Shown: positions 15,033 to 24,713 of the stretch, piece after piece
Layout: every line of letters begins with the position of its first letter
Numbering within the stretch: position 1 is the first letter of the stretch
Made by a program: the position numbers and the translations under genes
Assembly: GCA_948875265.1 (NCBI GenBank)
Contig: CAQRYF010000018.1
Location: 1-29,668 of the forward strand
DNA length: 29,668 nucleotides
Origin: an uncultured Clostridia bacterium
GTDB taxonomy: Bacteria > Bacillota > Clostridia > TANB77 > CAG-508
Reading direction: 5' to 3'
The notes under the pieces: generated by a model
Seen by the model: only the letters and a program-made list of their open reading frames with translations
What the model was told of the DNA's origin: nothing
Databases searched by the model: none

Positions 15033-18000
15033 TTAAGCATTTACTAAATTTAATAAGTTCTTTGTTTGTCTATATAATTGTAGTCTTGATGGTTGTTTTG
15101 GTGCATTAATAATTTGAGTGAAGTTATTAGTATTTGAAGTAGTATTTGATATATTATTTGTAGTTGATAGATTATTATCTTTCATTTGTTCCTTCATGTC
15201 GTTTGCAACTGCTTTAATCCATCCTTTATTCTTTTCAAGAGGAACTACTGCTTCAGCACCAGAACCCTCTAATATACCAACCTGACCTTTTTCTAATACA
15301 CCACCTCGATATAATCTTGGAAGATTAACCCTATCAAAATTACCTATACTTACTCCGTGGTATTTTATTAATTAAGTTTATTGCTCCATTGATCATATCG
15401 ATTCCTTTGTTAATTACATTTTCAATCATAGATATTATTCCATTTATTCCTGCTTTAACTGCTCCACCAATAGCATCTCCTATTGTTGTTCCTAAACTTG
15501 AAAATTTATCTTTAATCGTATTCCATAATCCACCAAAGAAATTGCCTATTCCACTAAATATACTTGTAATATTATTCCATGCTTCTTGAAATCTATCTCT
15601 GAACCAGCCACCTATATTACTAAAAATACTTGTAACACTATTCCAAACTCCACTAAAGAAATTACCTATTCCATTAAATATGCCTGTGATATTATCCCAT
15701 GCACTTTGGAACATATTTCTAAACCAGTCTCCTATACCACTAAGTATTCCTGTTACATTATCCCAAAGACCACCAAAGAATTCTCCTATACCTTGGAAAA
15801 TAGCAACAATATTGTCCCATGCTTGTTGGAACATATCCTTAAACCAGTTTCCTACATTTGCAAAAACATTTTGTATTCCTTCCCATGCTCCGTTGGAAAA
15901 ATTGTCCCAACTGTTCAGGTAATTGAGCTAAAGCTTGAAAAATTGCTACAATTATTTGTGGAATTGCTTTTATTAATTCCATACATATTTGTGGAATCGC
16001 CATAACAAGTCCCATAAATAATTGAATTGCCCCTTGAATAAGTGTAGGTAAGTTTTCAATTAACACTTGCACTATTGTCATAACAATTTTTGGTATTTCT
16101 GGTATTAAGGCTTGTATAATTTGTGGAATTGCATCTATTATTCCCATTAACAATTGTATTGCTCCTTGAATAATTGCACTTATTCCGTTTATTAAGCCAT
16201 TGACTATGGCTTTTATAATACTTGGTAATGCATCTAAAAGAGCATCAATAATTTGTGGAATTGCATCGACTATTCCCATTAACAATTGTATTGCTCCATC
16301 TATTAAAAGAGGTATGCCTGTAATCAGACCATTTACAATACTATCTATTATTTGTGGTAGTGCATTTAGAATTGATTTAATAACTGTTGGAATTGCTTGT
16401 ATTATTGCCATAAAGAATTGTATTGCTCCATTTATTAAATCTGGTATACCATTTATCAATGCTTGTACTAATTTTGGAATCATATCTACAAACGCTGTTA
16501 CTATTTGTGGTATCATGGTTCCCATTCCCTCTAATAGACTTTTTATTATTTGAATACCTGCAGTTACCAATTCTGGTAACAAATTAATTATTGCATTTAT
16601 TATGGATTGCAGTAGATTTGGTAATGCACTAACTAAGCTTTGTATTAGTTTTGTAACAGCAGATAATAAGTCTGGAAGTATTCCTTCTATTATTGATATT
16701 AGTCTTGGTATAAGTCCATTAATTAGATCAGGAAGTTTTTTTAGAACTTCTTGTACTCTTGGAATTAAGTTCTCAGCTACTGTTATAACACTATCAATCA
16801 TATTATCCATTAAACCTGTAAAATCTGCATTGTCATCTGCTATACCTACTAACAAATTATTCCACGCAGATTTCATGGAATTAACACTTCCTTGAATAGT
16901 TGTACTTGCTTCTTTAGCAGTAGTTCCTGTTATTCCCATATTATCTTGTACTAAATGTATAGCTTCGACAATATCGGCATAACTTTCTATTGTTAGATCT
17001 CCAGCTTGACCTTGAGCTTGTGCTAATTTATTTGCATCGCTGATTAGCCTTTCCATTTCTGTTTTTGTACCACCATAACCCAATTTCAAGTTATCTAGCA
17101 TTGTATAGTTTTGTTTAGCAAATCCTTGGTATGCATTTTGGATCATATCCATAGATGTTCCCATTTTGTTTGCATTATCGGACATATCGGTTATAGCTTT
17201 ATCAGCAACTTGAGCAGATTTTTCTGTGTCTCCATTTAAGCTTTGTAATAATGAAGCAGAAAATGAAGTTACTGTTTCCATATATTGATTTGCAGAAAGT
17301 CCTGCGGTTTTATAAGCATTGTTTGCATAACCTTCAACGATTCCAGAACTATCTTTAAATAATGTTTCAACACCACCTACTAATTGTTCATAATCGCCAT
17401 ATCCTGCTATTGCTTGTTTTCCCACATCAAGTATAGCTCCACCTAATCTTTTTAAAGCACCAATTCCAGCTTCAATAGCATCTGCTGCTAAATTTGCTAG
17501 AACTCCTTTCATGACAGTAAAACCACCTTGAGAAGCTTCATTTGCAGAGTCACCTGCATCTTTTATACTTTTATCTAATTTGTCTGCTGCTTTATCAGCA
17601 CTCTCCATCTTTGTTTTATTTTCATCTAGATCACTAGATAAAGTTTTTACTTCTTTTGCTAAATTCTTCGCCTCAGTAGAATTCTTGCCATATTGTAATA
17701 CCGCTTCTTTATATGCTTCTTTTGCTTTATTGACTGCACTTTGTTGTGATTCGATTGTACTTGATAATTGACTGGTTGCACTTTTTGCTTTTTCTTCTGC
17801 AGATTGTACCTCTTTTAATTTTGCACTATAATTGCTATATTCTTTTTCAGCTTTTGCTACAGTTGCTTCTTGATTATTTACAGTAACAGTTAAATCTGCA
17901 ACTTGCTTTTTCATAGATGAGTGAGCAGATTCTGCTTTGTTTAATTGGCTTTCTAAATTTCTAACTTCATCAGAATTTTCTCCATAGGTCTTTTTTGCTT

Positions 18001-18304
18001 CTTCTAGTTTTTGCTTTAAGTTTTCAACTTCAGTAGCAGATAATTTCTCATATTTTTGTGCAGTTTGTAATTGGGATTGGTATGCTTGTAGTTTTGATGT
18101 TTGAGCTTCTATTGATGTTTTTAATTGCTTCAATTTAGCATTTAAACCATCTGTTGATTTTGACCAATCATCCAATCCACTACTAGCTTTGCTAAATTCT
18201 GATTTAGAGAGTTTCATTAGATTATTTGCTTCAGTTATATTTTTCTTAAATTCAGATATATCCAGCTTATATTTGGTTGTTATATCTTCGCCTTTATTAG
18301 CCAC
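15033..18304 (-). CDS. Tape measure protein, two +1 recoding sites at CGG
   Basis: Reading through two +1 shifts (15892 and 15357) gives a continuous 1089-residue tape measure protein from a GTG start to TAA at 15033. Residues 1-250 are coiled coil, 250-500 are a TMP/TIGR01760-like core, and the rest consists of hydrophobic and aromatic repeats. The second part contains FFGGLW or FFSGVW repeats, and the end is the usual IPGVSIGNFDRVNLPRLYRGG region. Without shifting, the protein is split into 821 and 164 residues and its last 107 residues have no reading frame start. Sets tail length and helps DNA entry. GAGGTGAG precedes the start. Confidence 0.93.
15355..15357 (-). other. CGG +1 recoding site, tape measure (second)
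   Basis: The frame reads ATA CCA CGG AGT and stops five codons later. Omitting the C gives ATA CCA GGA GTA and a 107-residue continuation to a natural stop immediately before the Dit ribosome site. The quadruplet is CGGA. Confidence 0.92.
15890..15892 (-). other. CGG +1 recoding site, tape measure (first)
   Basis: The frame reads TTC CAA CGG AGC. Omitting the C gives FFQGAWEG. Internal repeats later in the same protein read FFGGLWDN, FFSGVWNS and FFGGLWNT, so glycine is the repeat consensus at exactly this place. The quadruplet is CGGA. Confidence 0.95.
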
Positions 18305-18331
18305 TTTTACTCACCTCTTTTTTAACGCAAA

Positions 18332-18885
18332 TTAAAACCAGCTGTCTCCAGCTGGTCTCCTGTTTATTTTTTTCTTTTTGGTTTTACCTTTATCATCATA
18401 AATATTTAATCTTCTAACTAATAAAAATACTTCCTTTATTTTTTCTTTTCTTATTGAAAATGGTGTAACTGCTGGAAATCGTTCGCAAATTTGCATTTCC
18501 AATTCAAAGAATATCTGATAAAGGGGAACATCAGATATGTCCCCCTCTTCTAGTTTTTTCCGTTATTTCCTTTAGTTATTTGATTGATTGAATATGTTAC
18601 TATATTAGATAAAGCATCTACTATTTCACTTATTTTGGTATTTCTTAATTCTTCGTCTGTTAAACCTTCAAAGATATCTTTAAGTAATGGTTTAACAATA
18701 TCCATTGAATGTGCTAATACTTTTGCAACTGCCTTTAATAATTCTGTTCTATTATCTGCTTGAATATTATCAATATCCATAACATCTAATAGATCTTCTA
18801 CTGTTCCAAACATCAAATCGTATGTTTCTGCAGTATAAGTCTTAATCACTTTTCTTTTTTCATAAATGTTTAATTTTAGATCCAT
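18332..18885 (-). CDS. Tail assembly chaperone, long GT form by -1 frameshift
   Basis: A -1 slip at A AAA AAC (18553-18559) joins the 111-residue G protein to a 73-residue extension, giving about 184 residues. The extension reads LEEGDISDVPLYQIFFELEM and continues to KKKKINRRPAGDSWF before TAA. This matches the conserved G/GT chaperone arrangement between the tail tube and tape measure genes in long-tailed phages. GT binds the tape measure during tail assembly. No CGG is used here. Confidence 0.87.
18550..18885 (-). CDS. Tail assembly chaperone, short G form
   Basis: A 111-residue zero-frame product ending GNNGKN then TAG right after the slippery heptamer. It is helical and acidic, with LDVMDIDNIQADNRTELL and KISEIVDALSNIVTYSINQITK. 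It lies 11 bases downstream of the major tail protein with GAGG before the ATG. Produced in excess over GT in characterised phages. Confidence 0.87.
   Translation of the reverse strand: MDLKLNIYEKRKVIKTYTAETYDLMFGTVEDLLDVMDIDNIQADNRTELLKAVAKVLAHSMDIVKPLLKDIFEGLTDEELRNTKISEIVDALSNIVTYSINQITKGNNGKN
18553..18559 (-). other. -1 slippery heptamer A AAA AAC
   Basis: The zero-frame codons are GGA AAA AAC TAG, so the heptamer A AAA AAC is in the ideal register and a stop follows at once. This is a classical -1 programmed frameshift signal and contrasts with the +1 events at CGG elsewhere in this prophage. Confidence 0.9.
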
Positions 18886-18896
18886 CTTTTATCCTC

Positions 18897-19526
18897 CTAA
18901 GCTTCAATTGCTATTTTTTCTAAAGTATCTATTGTTGTTACTTTATCAAAGAATGTACTTACATCTGCAAGACCTTTTGCAACATCAACATTGATAGCTT
19001 TTGCTGGTTTTCCTGTTTTATTAAATTTATGTGTTGTAGAAATTCCAGTATAAGTTACTTCTTGACCATTTGAATCTGTTCCATCATTTTCTGTTGCGTG
19101 TGTACTATCTGGAATGCTAAATGTTCCTTTATGTCTCCATACATATATTTCGTCACCATTTGTTTTTTTAGTTTTGTAACCTAAAGCAAAGTATTTTACT
19201 TTTCTTTCTCCTTCTATTAATGTTCCTGTTTCTTCATCATAATCTTGTCCTGTAATTAAAGCTAATTTATCTTGAGGAATTACAGATGTAGAACATTTAA
19301 TTTCATCTGCTCCTGTAGAATTAATTACAATCGCAGCCATATTATTATAATATTTTGATTCACTTGAATTACTTGTAGTTTTTGAAATTTCGCCAACACC
19401 AGCTAATTCAATTACTTCTCCTGTTTTATATCCTTCTCCTTCTACATTATTATCTGCCAATACTTCAGCTATAACTAAATCTGTCACACCTCTATATTCA
19501 ACAATTTCATCAAGTTTATTGTTCAT
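18897..19526 (-). CDS. Major tail (tube) protein
   Basis: A 209-residue tail tube protein of the phi13/HK97-gp-like family. It has the segment YRGVTDLVIAEVLADN near the start, KVKYFALGYKTKKTNGDEIYVW centrally, and the ISTTHKFNKTGKPAKAINVD region before a short helical tail. It polymerises into the tail tube. AAGGAGGG precedes the ATG. Located between the tail terminator and chaperone genes as usual. Confidence 0.87.
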   Translation of the reverse strand: MNNKLDEIVEYRGVTDLVIAEVLADNNVEGEGYKTGEVIELAGVGEISKTTSNSSESKYYNNMAAIVINSTGADEIKCSTSVIPQDKLALITGQDYDEETGTLIEGERKVKYFALGYKTKKTNGDEIYVWRHKGTFSIPDSTHATENDGTDSNGQEVTYTGISTTHKFNKTGKPAKAINVDVAKGLADVSTFFDKVTTIDTLEKIAIEA

Positions 19527-19539
19527 GTTTTTACCCTCC

Positions 19540-19884
19540 TTATAAAATTTCTATTTTTTTTACAGCTATTCCTCTTCCTGTTTGTGTAGGTTCATCACTT
19601 TCAACATCATAGCCTTTGCCACTAACTATGAACCCTTTTTCTTTTAATTTACTTTTTGCTTTTAACAATTCTGTATTTACTAATTCAGGGTTGTTTGAAT
19701 AAAATGCAACAATGAAAAGCCATACTGTTTTGTGTTCTTCATTATCATAAAAACTATCACCAATTGTATTCATATTCTTAAATGTGAAATATGAATCAGG
19801 ATAGCCTTCTTCTTGATTCATCGTACCTTGTTTGAAAACTGGATAATTCAAACCTTCCAATATACTAACTAGCTCATCTTCCAT
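19540..19884 (-). CDS. Tail terminator/completion protein
   Basis: A 114-residue protein with SYFTFKNMNTIGDSFYDNEEHKTVWLFIVAFYS, typical of small tail-completion or minor capsid proteins of siphophages (often annotated phage tail terminator). The ATG follows directly after the stop of the upstream HK97-gp10-like gene with GGAGG upstream. Probably closes the tail tube where it meets the head. The assignment rests on order and general resemblance. Confidence 0.7.
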   Translation of the reverse strand: MEDELVSILEGLNYPVFKQGTMNQEEGYPDSYFTFKNMNTIGDSFYDNEEHKTVWLFIVAFYSNNPELVNTELLKAKSKLKEKGFIVSGKGYDVESDEPTQTGRGIAVKKIEIL

Positions 19885-20343
19885 TTATCCATTCAACCTC
19901 CTTATTTCATTATTAAATATTTCTTTTTGTGCTTCTGCTACTTCTTTGCGTGTACTACTACCAAAAAAGGCATTGTACATTTTTGCATCTCTTTTTGTTT
20001 CTTCAGCTACACCTAGATTCTTTCCATATTGATTACTTACTGCATGGCTTTGTGTTCCATACATTAAAAATATTGAAGCTAATCCACCTTCGCTAATACT
20101 AAATCCTGTCTTTACACTTGCAAGAGTTCCATTCCATTCAATTTCTGCTTCTTTTCGTAGAGTTTTCTCTGTTTGATGTGTTTCATTATGTGGTGTTATT
20201 GCATCTTGTGCTTTTTGTGTAATAATTTCATGAGTTTTCTTTAAGGCTTTTTCTGATATGTTTTTTACATTACCATTTAATTTATTAAGTCTTGCTATTG
20301 CCTCTTCAAAGCCATCAAATTCTATGCGTGATTTATTACTCAT
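19885..20343 (-). CDS. HK97 gp10-like tail component
   Basis: A 152-residue protein of the HK97 gp10 family, with an initial FDGFEEAIARLNKLNG region, a THQTEKTLRKEAEIEW core, GTLASVKTGFSISEGG and a following YGTQSHAV. I chose the ATG at 20343 because AGGTGG lies eight bases upstream and it is one base from the previous stop; an earlier ATG lacks a site. It joins tail to head connector. Confidence 0.85.
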   Translation of the reverse strand: MSNKSRIEFDGFEEAIARLNKLNGNVKNISEKALKKTHEIITQKAQDAITPHNETHQTEKTLRKEAEIEWNGTLASVKTGFSISEGGLASIFLMYGTQSHAVSNQYGKNLGVAEETKRDAKMYNAFFGSSTRKEVAEAQKEIFNNEIRRLNG

Positions 20344-20344
20344 A

Positions 20345-20734
20345 TCAAGCACCACCTTTGACATGTTTTATTTTGAATTTCAAAAATTGATGTCTTTGGT
20401 TTATATCTTCAGGTTCGTTAATAATATCAAATATAGCTCCATCATTAGCTCTTGCTATTCTACAATTACTATTAATGTCTGGTCTGTACCATGTTTCTAC
20501 ATTTGCAGTATCTTCTATGGAATATATACCATTTACTGTTTTTTCTGTTCCACCATAAGTTTTGAAACTTCCAAAAAACAAATTCACTGATTTTTTATTT
20601 TTATCTTTTACAGACAAAGCTTCTTCAACTGTTGGATATTCTTTTTTATTAACACCATTTATTTTAGATATTGATTTTGGGATCAACAATACAAGTGGAA
20701 TAGGATTTTTTATTTCTAGTCTATAATCACTCAT
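20345..20734 (-). CDS. Head-tail adaptor / head closure protein
   Basis: A 129-residue protein beginning MSDYRLEIKNPIPLVLL with RPDINSNCRIARANDGAIFDIINEPEDINQRHQF: the ANDG...INEPEDIN...H stretch resembles phage head-tail adaptor (SPP1 gp16-like) proteins. The start at 20734 is supported by AAGGTG and overlaps the preceding gene's stop by 8 bases. It closes the connector after packaging. Confidence 0.8.
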   Translation of the reverse strand: MSDYRLEIKNPIPLVLLIPKSISKINGVNKKEYPTVEEALSVKDKNKKSVNLFFGSFKTYGGTEKTVNGIYSIEDTANVETWYRPDINSNCRIARANDGAIFDIINEPEDINQRHQFLKFKIKHVKGGA

Positions 20735-21032
20735 TTTTATCACCTTCACTATTCTCTTTGGTGCTTTCTTTTTCAATATCAGAACTATCTTTGCCACTTA
20801 ATTGAATTGCTCTTTGTAAAAAATATGGAGAGAACGATGTCCCTCCACTTCCATAATTCCATAAATCTGATACACCTCTTGCAATTACACCAACTGTCGA
20901 AGAAGCATCAACAACCTCTTTCTTTACTCCACCATCTAAAAGAAACTGCTTTACATCATCAATATAACCTTGTATCGTGTCATCTTGATACTCGCCAGTA
21001 ATTCCAAGGCGTTTTTTTACTTCTCCTAACAT
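20727..21032 (-). CDS. Head-tail connector (gp6/gp15-like)
   Basis: A 101-residue helical protein starting MLGEVKKRLGITGEYQDDTIQGYIDDVK, matching small phage head-tail connector (YqbG/gp6-like) proteins. The C-terminal tail is acidic and Lys-rich. It binds below the portal ring. AAAGGAG precedes the ATG; its last codons overlap the adaptor gene. Confidence 0.82.
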   Translation of the reverse strand: MLGEVKKRLGITGEYQDDTIQGYIDDVKQFLLDGGVKKEVVDASSTVGVIARGVSDLWNYGSGGTSFSPYFLQRAIQLSGKDSSDIEKESTKENSEGDKNE

Positions 21033-21045
21033 ATTACTTACTCCT

Positions 21046-21387
21046 TTAATCTAGCTTTTCAACTAATCTTTTTTCATTAGCTAGTAACTCTTTAGCTCTA
21101 TCTTTATCAACATAGATTTCATCATTAACTGCATAGTCTTGTTTAGTATATTTGTCAGTAAATCCAATCAAAACTTTTAATTTTACTGCATCAGTTTTTT
21201 TCTTTTCAGCTTCAGCTTTTGCTTTCGCTTCTTCCTCTGCCTTGGCTTTTTCTTCTATTATAACTTCAGGTGCATCAACATCTATTACATCATTCTCTTT
21301 TAGTTCTTCTGATATAATATCTTTTTCATTAATTACAACTGGTTCATTTTCTACTATTTTATCTACTTGCTCTTGTTTCTTTGCCAT
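21046..21387 (-). CDS. Acidic head-associated protein with FluMu-like C-terminus
   Basis: A 113-residue protein. The first 68 residues are a charged Glu/Ala/Lys helix (EEKAKAEEEAKAKAEAEKKK). The C-terminal 45 residues (LIGFTDKYTKQDYAVNDEIYV, RAKELLANEKRLVE) resemble the small domain found in Mu-like FluMu proteins and other phage head-linked proteins. It lies directly downstream of the capsid gene with GGGAGG. The role in the head is inferred from position. Confidence 0.65.
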   Translation of the reverse strand: MAKKQEQVDKIVENEPVVINEKDIISEELKENDVIDVDAPEVIIEEKAKAEEEAKAKAEAEKKKTDAVKLKVLIGFTDKYTKQDYAVNDEIYVDKDRAKELLANEKRLVEKLD

Positions 21388-21442
21388 TTTATATAACCTC
21401 CCTTAAAAAATAATTAATTAAGGGGATTTTCATCCCCTCTTC

Positions 21443-22834
21443 TTAGGCTTTAACAGATTTCTTTAACAAATAGATATAGTTAGTATTTAATGGCTTACCG
21501 TCTAGAATTACTAAACCTTTTGTGATCCATTTGTTTTTATCTTCATCAAAATATCTCTTGTATCCGAAGGTCATATTTGAGTTAATACCATATGCTTCTT
21601 CAGGTACCCAGAATATTCCAAAGAATTCTCCATTTGCACATAAGTCAAATGATTTGAATAAATCTTGTTCTGTTCTAAGTACAGGATATTCATTGAATTT
21701 ATATTGCTTATCGCTAACATCAAATCCTGCTTTATTGATTGGTTGATTATTAGCATCTTTCATTGTACATAAATTTCCTACATATGTTTGTTTTGCCATA
21801 GCAAATTCTGGATTTGCACCTTCCATACCAATAGGAATATTAGCAAATAATTTCTTCTCCCATTGTGTCCAATCTGCAATTTCTTCTTCTGTAAATTCTA
21901 TAATATTAGCTTCTGGAACTCTTTTTAATCCTGCTGCAACATCTGTTAAAATTCCTGTTGGTTGTCCATTTCCTGTTCCTCTTAATACTGCTTCATCTCT
22001 TGCTTTTAAATAAGCTTTTAATAAAGCCTTAACTAATTCTTTTTCAAATACTTCAACAGACAAAATGCTTTGTAATAATGATTGTGCTATTCTTACTTCT
22101 CCAATATGGTATGAGAATATAACACTTCCTGTTGCTCCACCAGCATCTTGTTCTTCACTAACTCCATGTTCTTTATCATTTCCATCAGTTCCGCCCCATG
22201 TAAATGTTGCTTCAAATTCACTTATAGGAATTTCAATACCACCTTGAACATTTAACATACGAACTCTTGAAGAAAATTGTCCATATGATTTTTCAATTTT
22301 TTGAATTAACTCTTGTAAAACAGTATGTGGAATTAATACTCCTAATGCATCACTTGTTACTTCTCCTGCTGCTCTATTTTCACTTCTATATTGAGTTAAG
22401 ATCTCATTTAATCTTGCACTTCTTTCTCCTGTTTGAGCATAATGCTTAAATGCTGTTCTATATTCCATTGAAGAAAGTACATCTTCATCATTTGAAGCTT
22501 GTCCTCTTTGGTTCATTTGTGCAGTTCCAACAACATTTAATACTGCATTTGGATTGAAGCCATTTGCACTTCTTCCTTCATTTGCATTTGCACTTCTTCC
22601 TTCATCTGTATCATCATTGTTGTCATCATTATTATCATCATTTTGATTGTCATTTTCTTCTTTTTCTAATTCAGCAAGTTGTTTCTCTGCATCAGTAATT
22701 TCATCACGTAATGCTATTAATGATTCTCCTAAACTTCTAACCTCATCAATGTCTTGTGAGTTTTTCATTTTTTCTTCCTTTGCTTTTAATTCTTGTTTTT
22801 TTCTTTCAATTAATTTTTGTAAAAATTTTTTCAT
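21443..22834 (-). CDS. Major capsid protein (HK97 fold)
   Basis: A 463-residue HK97-family capsid protein. Residues 1-65 are a Lys/Glu coiled coil corresponding to the scaffolding delta domain, then an Asn/Asp-rich linker and a short GRSANANEGRSANG duplication, followed by the shell protein. Recognisable stretches are AYLKARDEAVLRGTGNGQPTGI and the later WVPEEAYGINSNMTFGYKRYF. The protease encoded next door would remove the delta domain. The ATG has AGGAGG upstream. No CGG codon is in frame. Confidence 0.93.
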   Translation of the reverse strand: MKKFLQKLIERKKQELKAKEEKMKNSQDIDEVRSLGESLIALRDEITDAEKQLAELEKEENDNQNDDNNDDNNDDTDEGRSANANEGRSANGFNPNAVLNVVGTAQMNQRGQASNDEDVLSSMEYRTAFKHYAQTGERSARLNEILTQYRSENRAAGEVTSDALGVLIPHTVLQELIQKIEKSYGQFSSRVRMLNVQGGIEIPISEFEATFTWGGTDGNDKEHGVSEEQDAGGATGSVIFSYHIGEVRIAQSLLQSILSVEVFEKELVKALLKAYLKARDEAVLRGTGNGQPTGILTDVAAGLKRVPEANIIEFTEEEIADWTQWEKKLFANIPIGMEGANPEFAMAKQTYVGNLCTMKDANNQPINKAGFDVSDKQYKFNEYPVLRTEQDLFKSFDLCANGEFFGIFWVPEEAYGINSNMTFGYKRYFDEDKNKWITKGLVILDGKPLNTNYIYLLKKSVKA

Positions 22835-22836
22835 AT

Positions 22837-23475
22837 CTAAAATCCTCCTAATAAATATTTTATTTTAAGCTTTTCTAGCTCTAGTTTATTTGAAGAAGTG
22901 TCCACCTCTCCACTCCTAGCAGTCTCCACCGCTATGCGTGCAGTCTCCACCGCACTTTTATCTCTAGCAGATATTGAAGTATCCTCATAAGCAGGAAATG
23001 TAACTGCACTTACTTCAACAACTGTCGAAATCGATTTAATGTGTCTTGTAGGATAATCGCTATCAAGATTTTCCCATTCTTCATCATCTATTCCAAACAT
23101 AAAAGACATACCTGTTATGTCTCCACGTTCAATAGCACTATATAAATTTCTAGCTTCTGTATTATTTTCTGTATCTAATTCTACTTGAATTTCCATTCCT
23201 TCATCATCTACAGATAATTGCATTGTAGAATTCTTTGAATTTCTTCTTGACCTTGCTAATGGCACTTTAGATTGATCATGATTTACTAAAAATCTAACAT
23301 CCTCTAAATTGGTCTTTTTCAAAGCTCCTTTTTCAATTACTTCTGCAAACATTCCAGCAATATCAGTTTTACTATCATAGACAATTGGTCTACCTACAAT
23401 TATGTTTCCTCTTTTTTCATCTTTTTCTGCTCTAATTTCAAAATCGTAATTTCTTCTAATTAACTCATTCTTCAT
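22837..23475 (-). CDS. Prohead protease (HK97, S78/U35 family)
   Basis: A 212-residue maturation protease. It begins MKNELIRRNYDFEIRA, and has the active-site regions FLVNHDQSKVPLARS (catalytic His) and GDITGMSFMFGI (catalytic Ser). A repeated SAVETAR/IAVETAR unit lies before the C-terminus. The start at 23475 is preferred: GGAGG lies 8 bases upstream and it overlaps the portal stop by 11 bases. It cleaves the capsid scaffold domain. Confidence 0.9.
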   Translation of the reverse strand: MKNELIRRNYDFEIRAEKDEKRGNIIVGRPIVYDSKTDIAGMFAEVIEKGALKKTNLEDVRFLVNHDQSKVPLARSRRNSKNSTMQLSVDDEGMEIQVELDTENNTEARNLYSAIERGDITGMSFMFGIDDEEWENLDSDYPTRHIKSISTVVEVSAVTFPAYEDTSISARDKSAVETARIAVETARSGEVDTSSNKLELEKLKIKYLLGGF

Positions 23476-24700
23476 TTTCTTTACCTCCATTATTATTTTG
23501 GTTTTCATCTTGTTTGACTTTATTGTTTTCTGCATTAGATTTATTACTAGACATAGCAATTTGCCCAGCTAGTTCTTTAAGTGGTTTCATTCCAAATGCT
23601 GTACGAAGTTCATTTTTATAACAACTTGCACTATCAACTAGCACATCAAACAATTCTATTTTTTGACTTGTATCCATAAAGATTAATTCATGTGGATATA
23701 ATAAAATTTTATTTCCAAATCCTTTTTCTCTATCTGTAAATAATGCCATTGAAAAAGACTCTCCAGTCCTTTTTATTATTGGTTCTAAACTCTTCTGATA
23801 AAATGCTTCATACTGTGCTTTTGTATAATCACCTGTTAGAATTGGAAGAGGAACACCAAAATTTCTTAAGATTTTCTCATCAATAAATTTTAGTGTTGTA
23901 GCATCTACTAATTGGATTTTATTTTGCAATGGTATATATTCTCCTTTAATATCTAATGGCAGAAAACCACTCTCATTATTAGCAAGTCTTGTTTCAATTT
24001 CTTTGATATTTTTTTCCATTTTTCCATCATCCATTAAGGTATTATATTTAATAACACCATTGATAGAAAAAGAACTTTTTAATGCCTTTGCCACTCCTTC
24101 CAATAAAGTATTATTTAATTCTAATGTTTTAAGTAATGCCTTATTGTCAGGTTGTCCGAATTCATTACCACCCATCAATTCGTTAATTGAATAACGATAT
24201 CTAATATGTATTACATCTGAATATCTTAATTCTGTTTCATATCCATTCATAAATGAAAATCTAATAAACAAACTACCTGATGAATCTTGTAAGAAAGTAA
24301 CATTAGTTGGTTGTATTGGATAAAGACCAGTATATTTTTTGTTTCCTTTTGCATCCTTATAGTATGTAGGTATAATAAAAGCATTATAATTTAAGAATAA
24401 TTGCCAATATACTTTTTCAAAAAAATCTGTCTGTGTCATACGCTCATTTGGCTGTTCTAATAACCTTTGTATTTCACTATCTTCAATTGGAACTAGATCA
24501 CTACCATTTTTCTTAATATGAAATGGATTTACTTTTGTTAATTCTGTTACCAAACACGATATAGCTTGTTGCACAACATCACTAGCATATATATCCTGAC
24601 CAAACTGTGAAAAAATGGGACTATACCCATTTAATATTTTTGCATATTTAATATCCATCTTCATTTTCTTAAATTTATTAATAAAATCAATTAGTCCCAT
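23465..24700 (-). CDS. Portal protein (HK97 family)
   Basis: A 411-residue phage portal protein. The N-terminus is MGLIDFINKFKKMKMD; family landmarks include VVQQAISCLVTELTKV, WQLFLNYNAFIIP and RYSDVIHIRYRYS, and the FGVPLPILTGDYTKAQYEAFYQKSL region near 290-315. It forms the dodecameric DNA entry ring. The gene follows TerL and overlaps the protease start. Confidence 0.93.
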   Translation of the reverse strand: MGLIDFINKFKKMKMDIKYAKILNGYSPIFSQFGQDIYASDVVQQAISCLVTELTKVNPFHIKKNGSDLVPIEDSEIQRLLEQPNERMTQTDFFEKVYWQLFLNYNAFIIPTYYKDAKGNKKYTGLYPIQPTNVTFLQDSSGSLFIRFSFMNGYETELRYSDVIHIRYRYSINELMGGNEFGQPDNKALLKTLELNNTLLEGVAKALKSSFSINGVIKYNTLMDDGKMEKNIKEIETRLANNESGFLPLDIKGEYIPLQNKIQLVDATTLKFIDEKILRNFGVPLPILTGDYTKAQYEAFYQKSLEPIIKRTGESFSMALFTDREKGFGNKILLYPHELIFMDTSQKIELFDVLVDSASCYKNELRTAFGMKPLKELAGQIAMSSNKSNAENNKVKQDENQNNNGGKENEE

Positions 24701-24713
24701 ATTTACCTACTCC

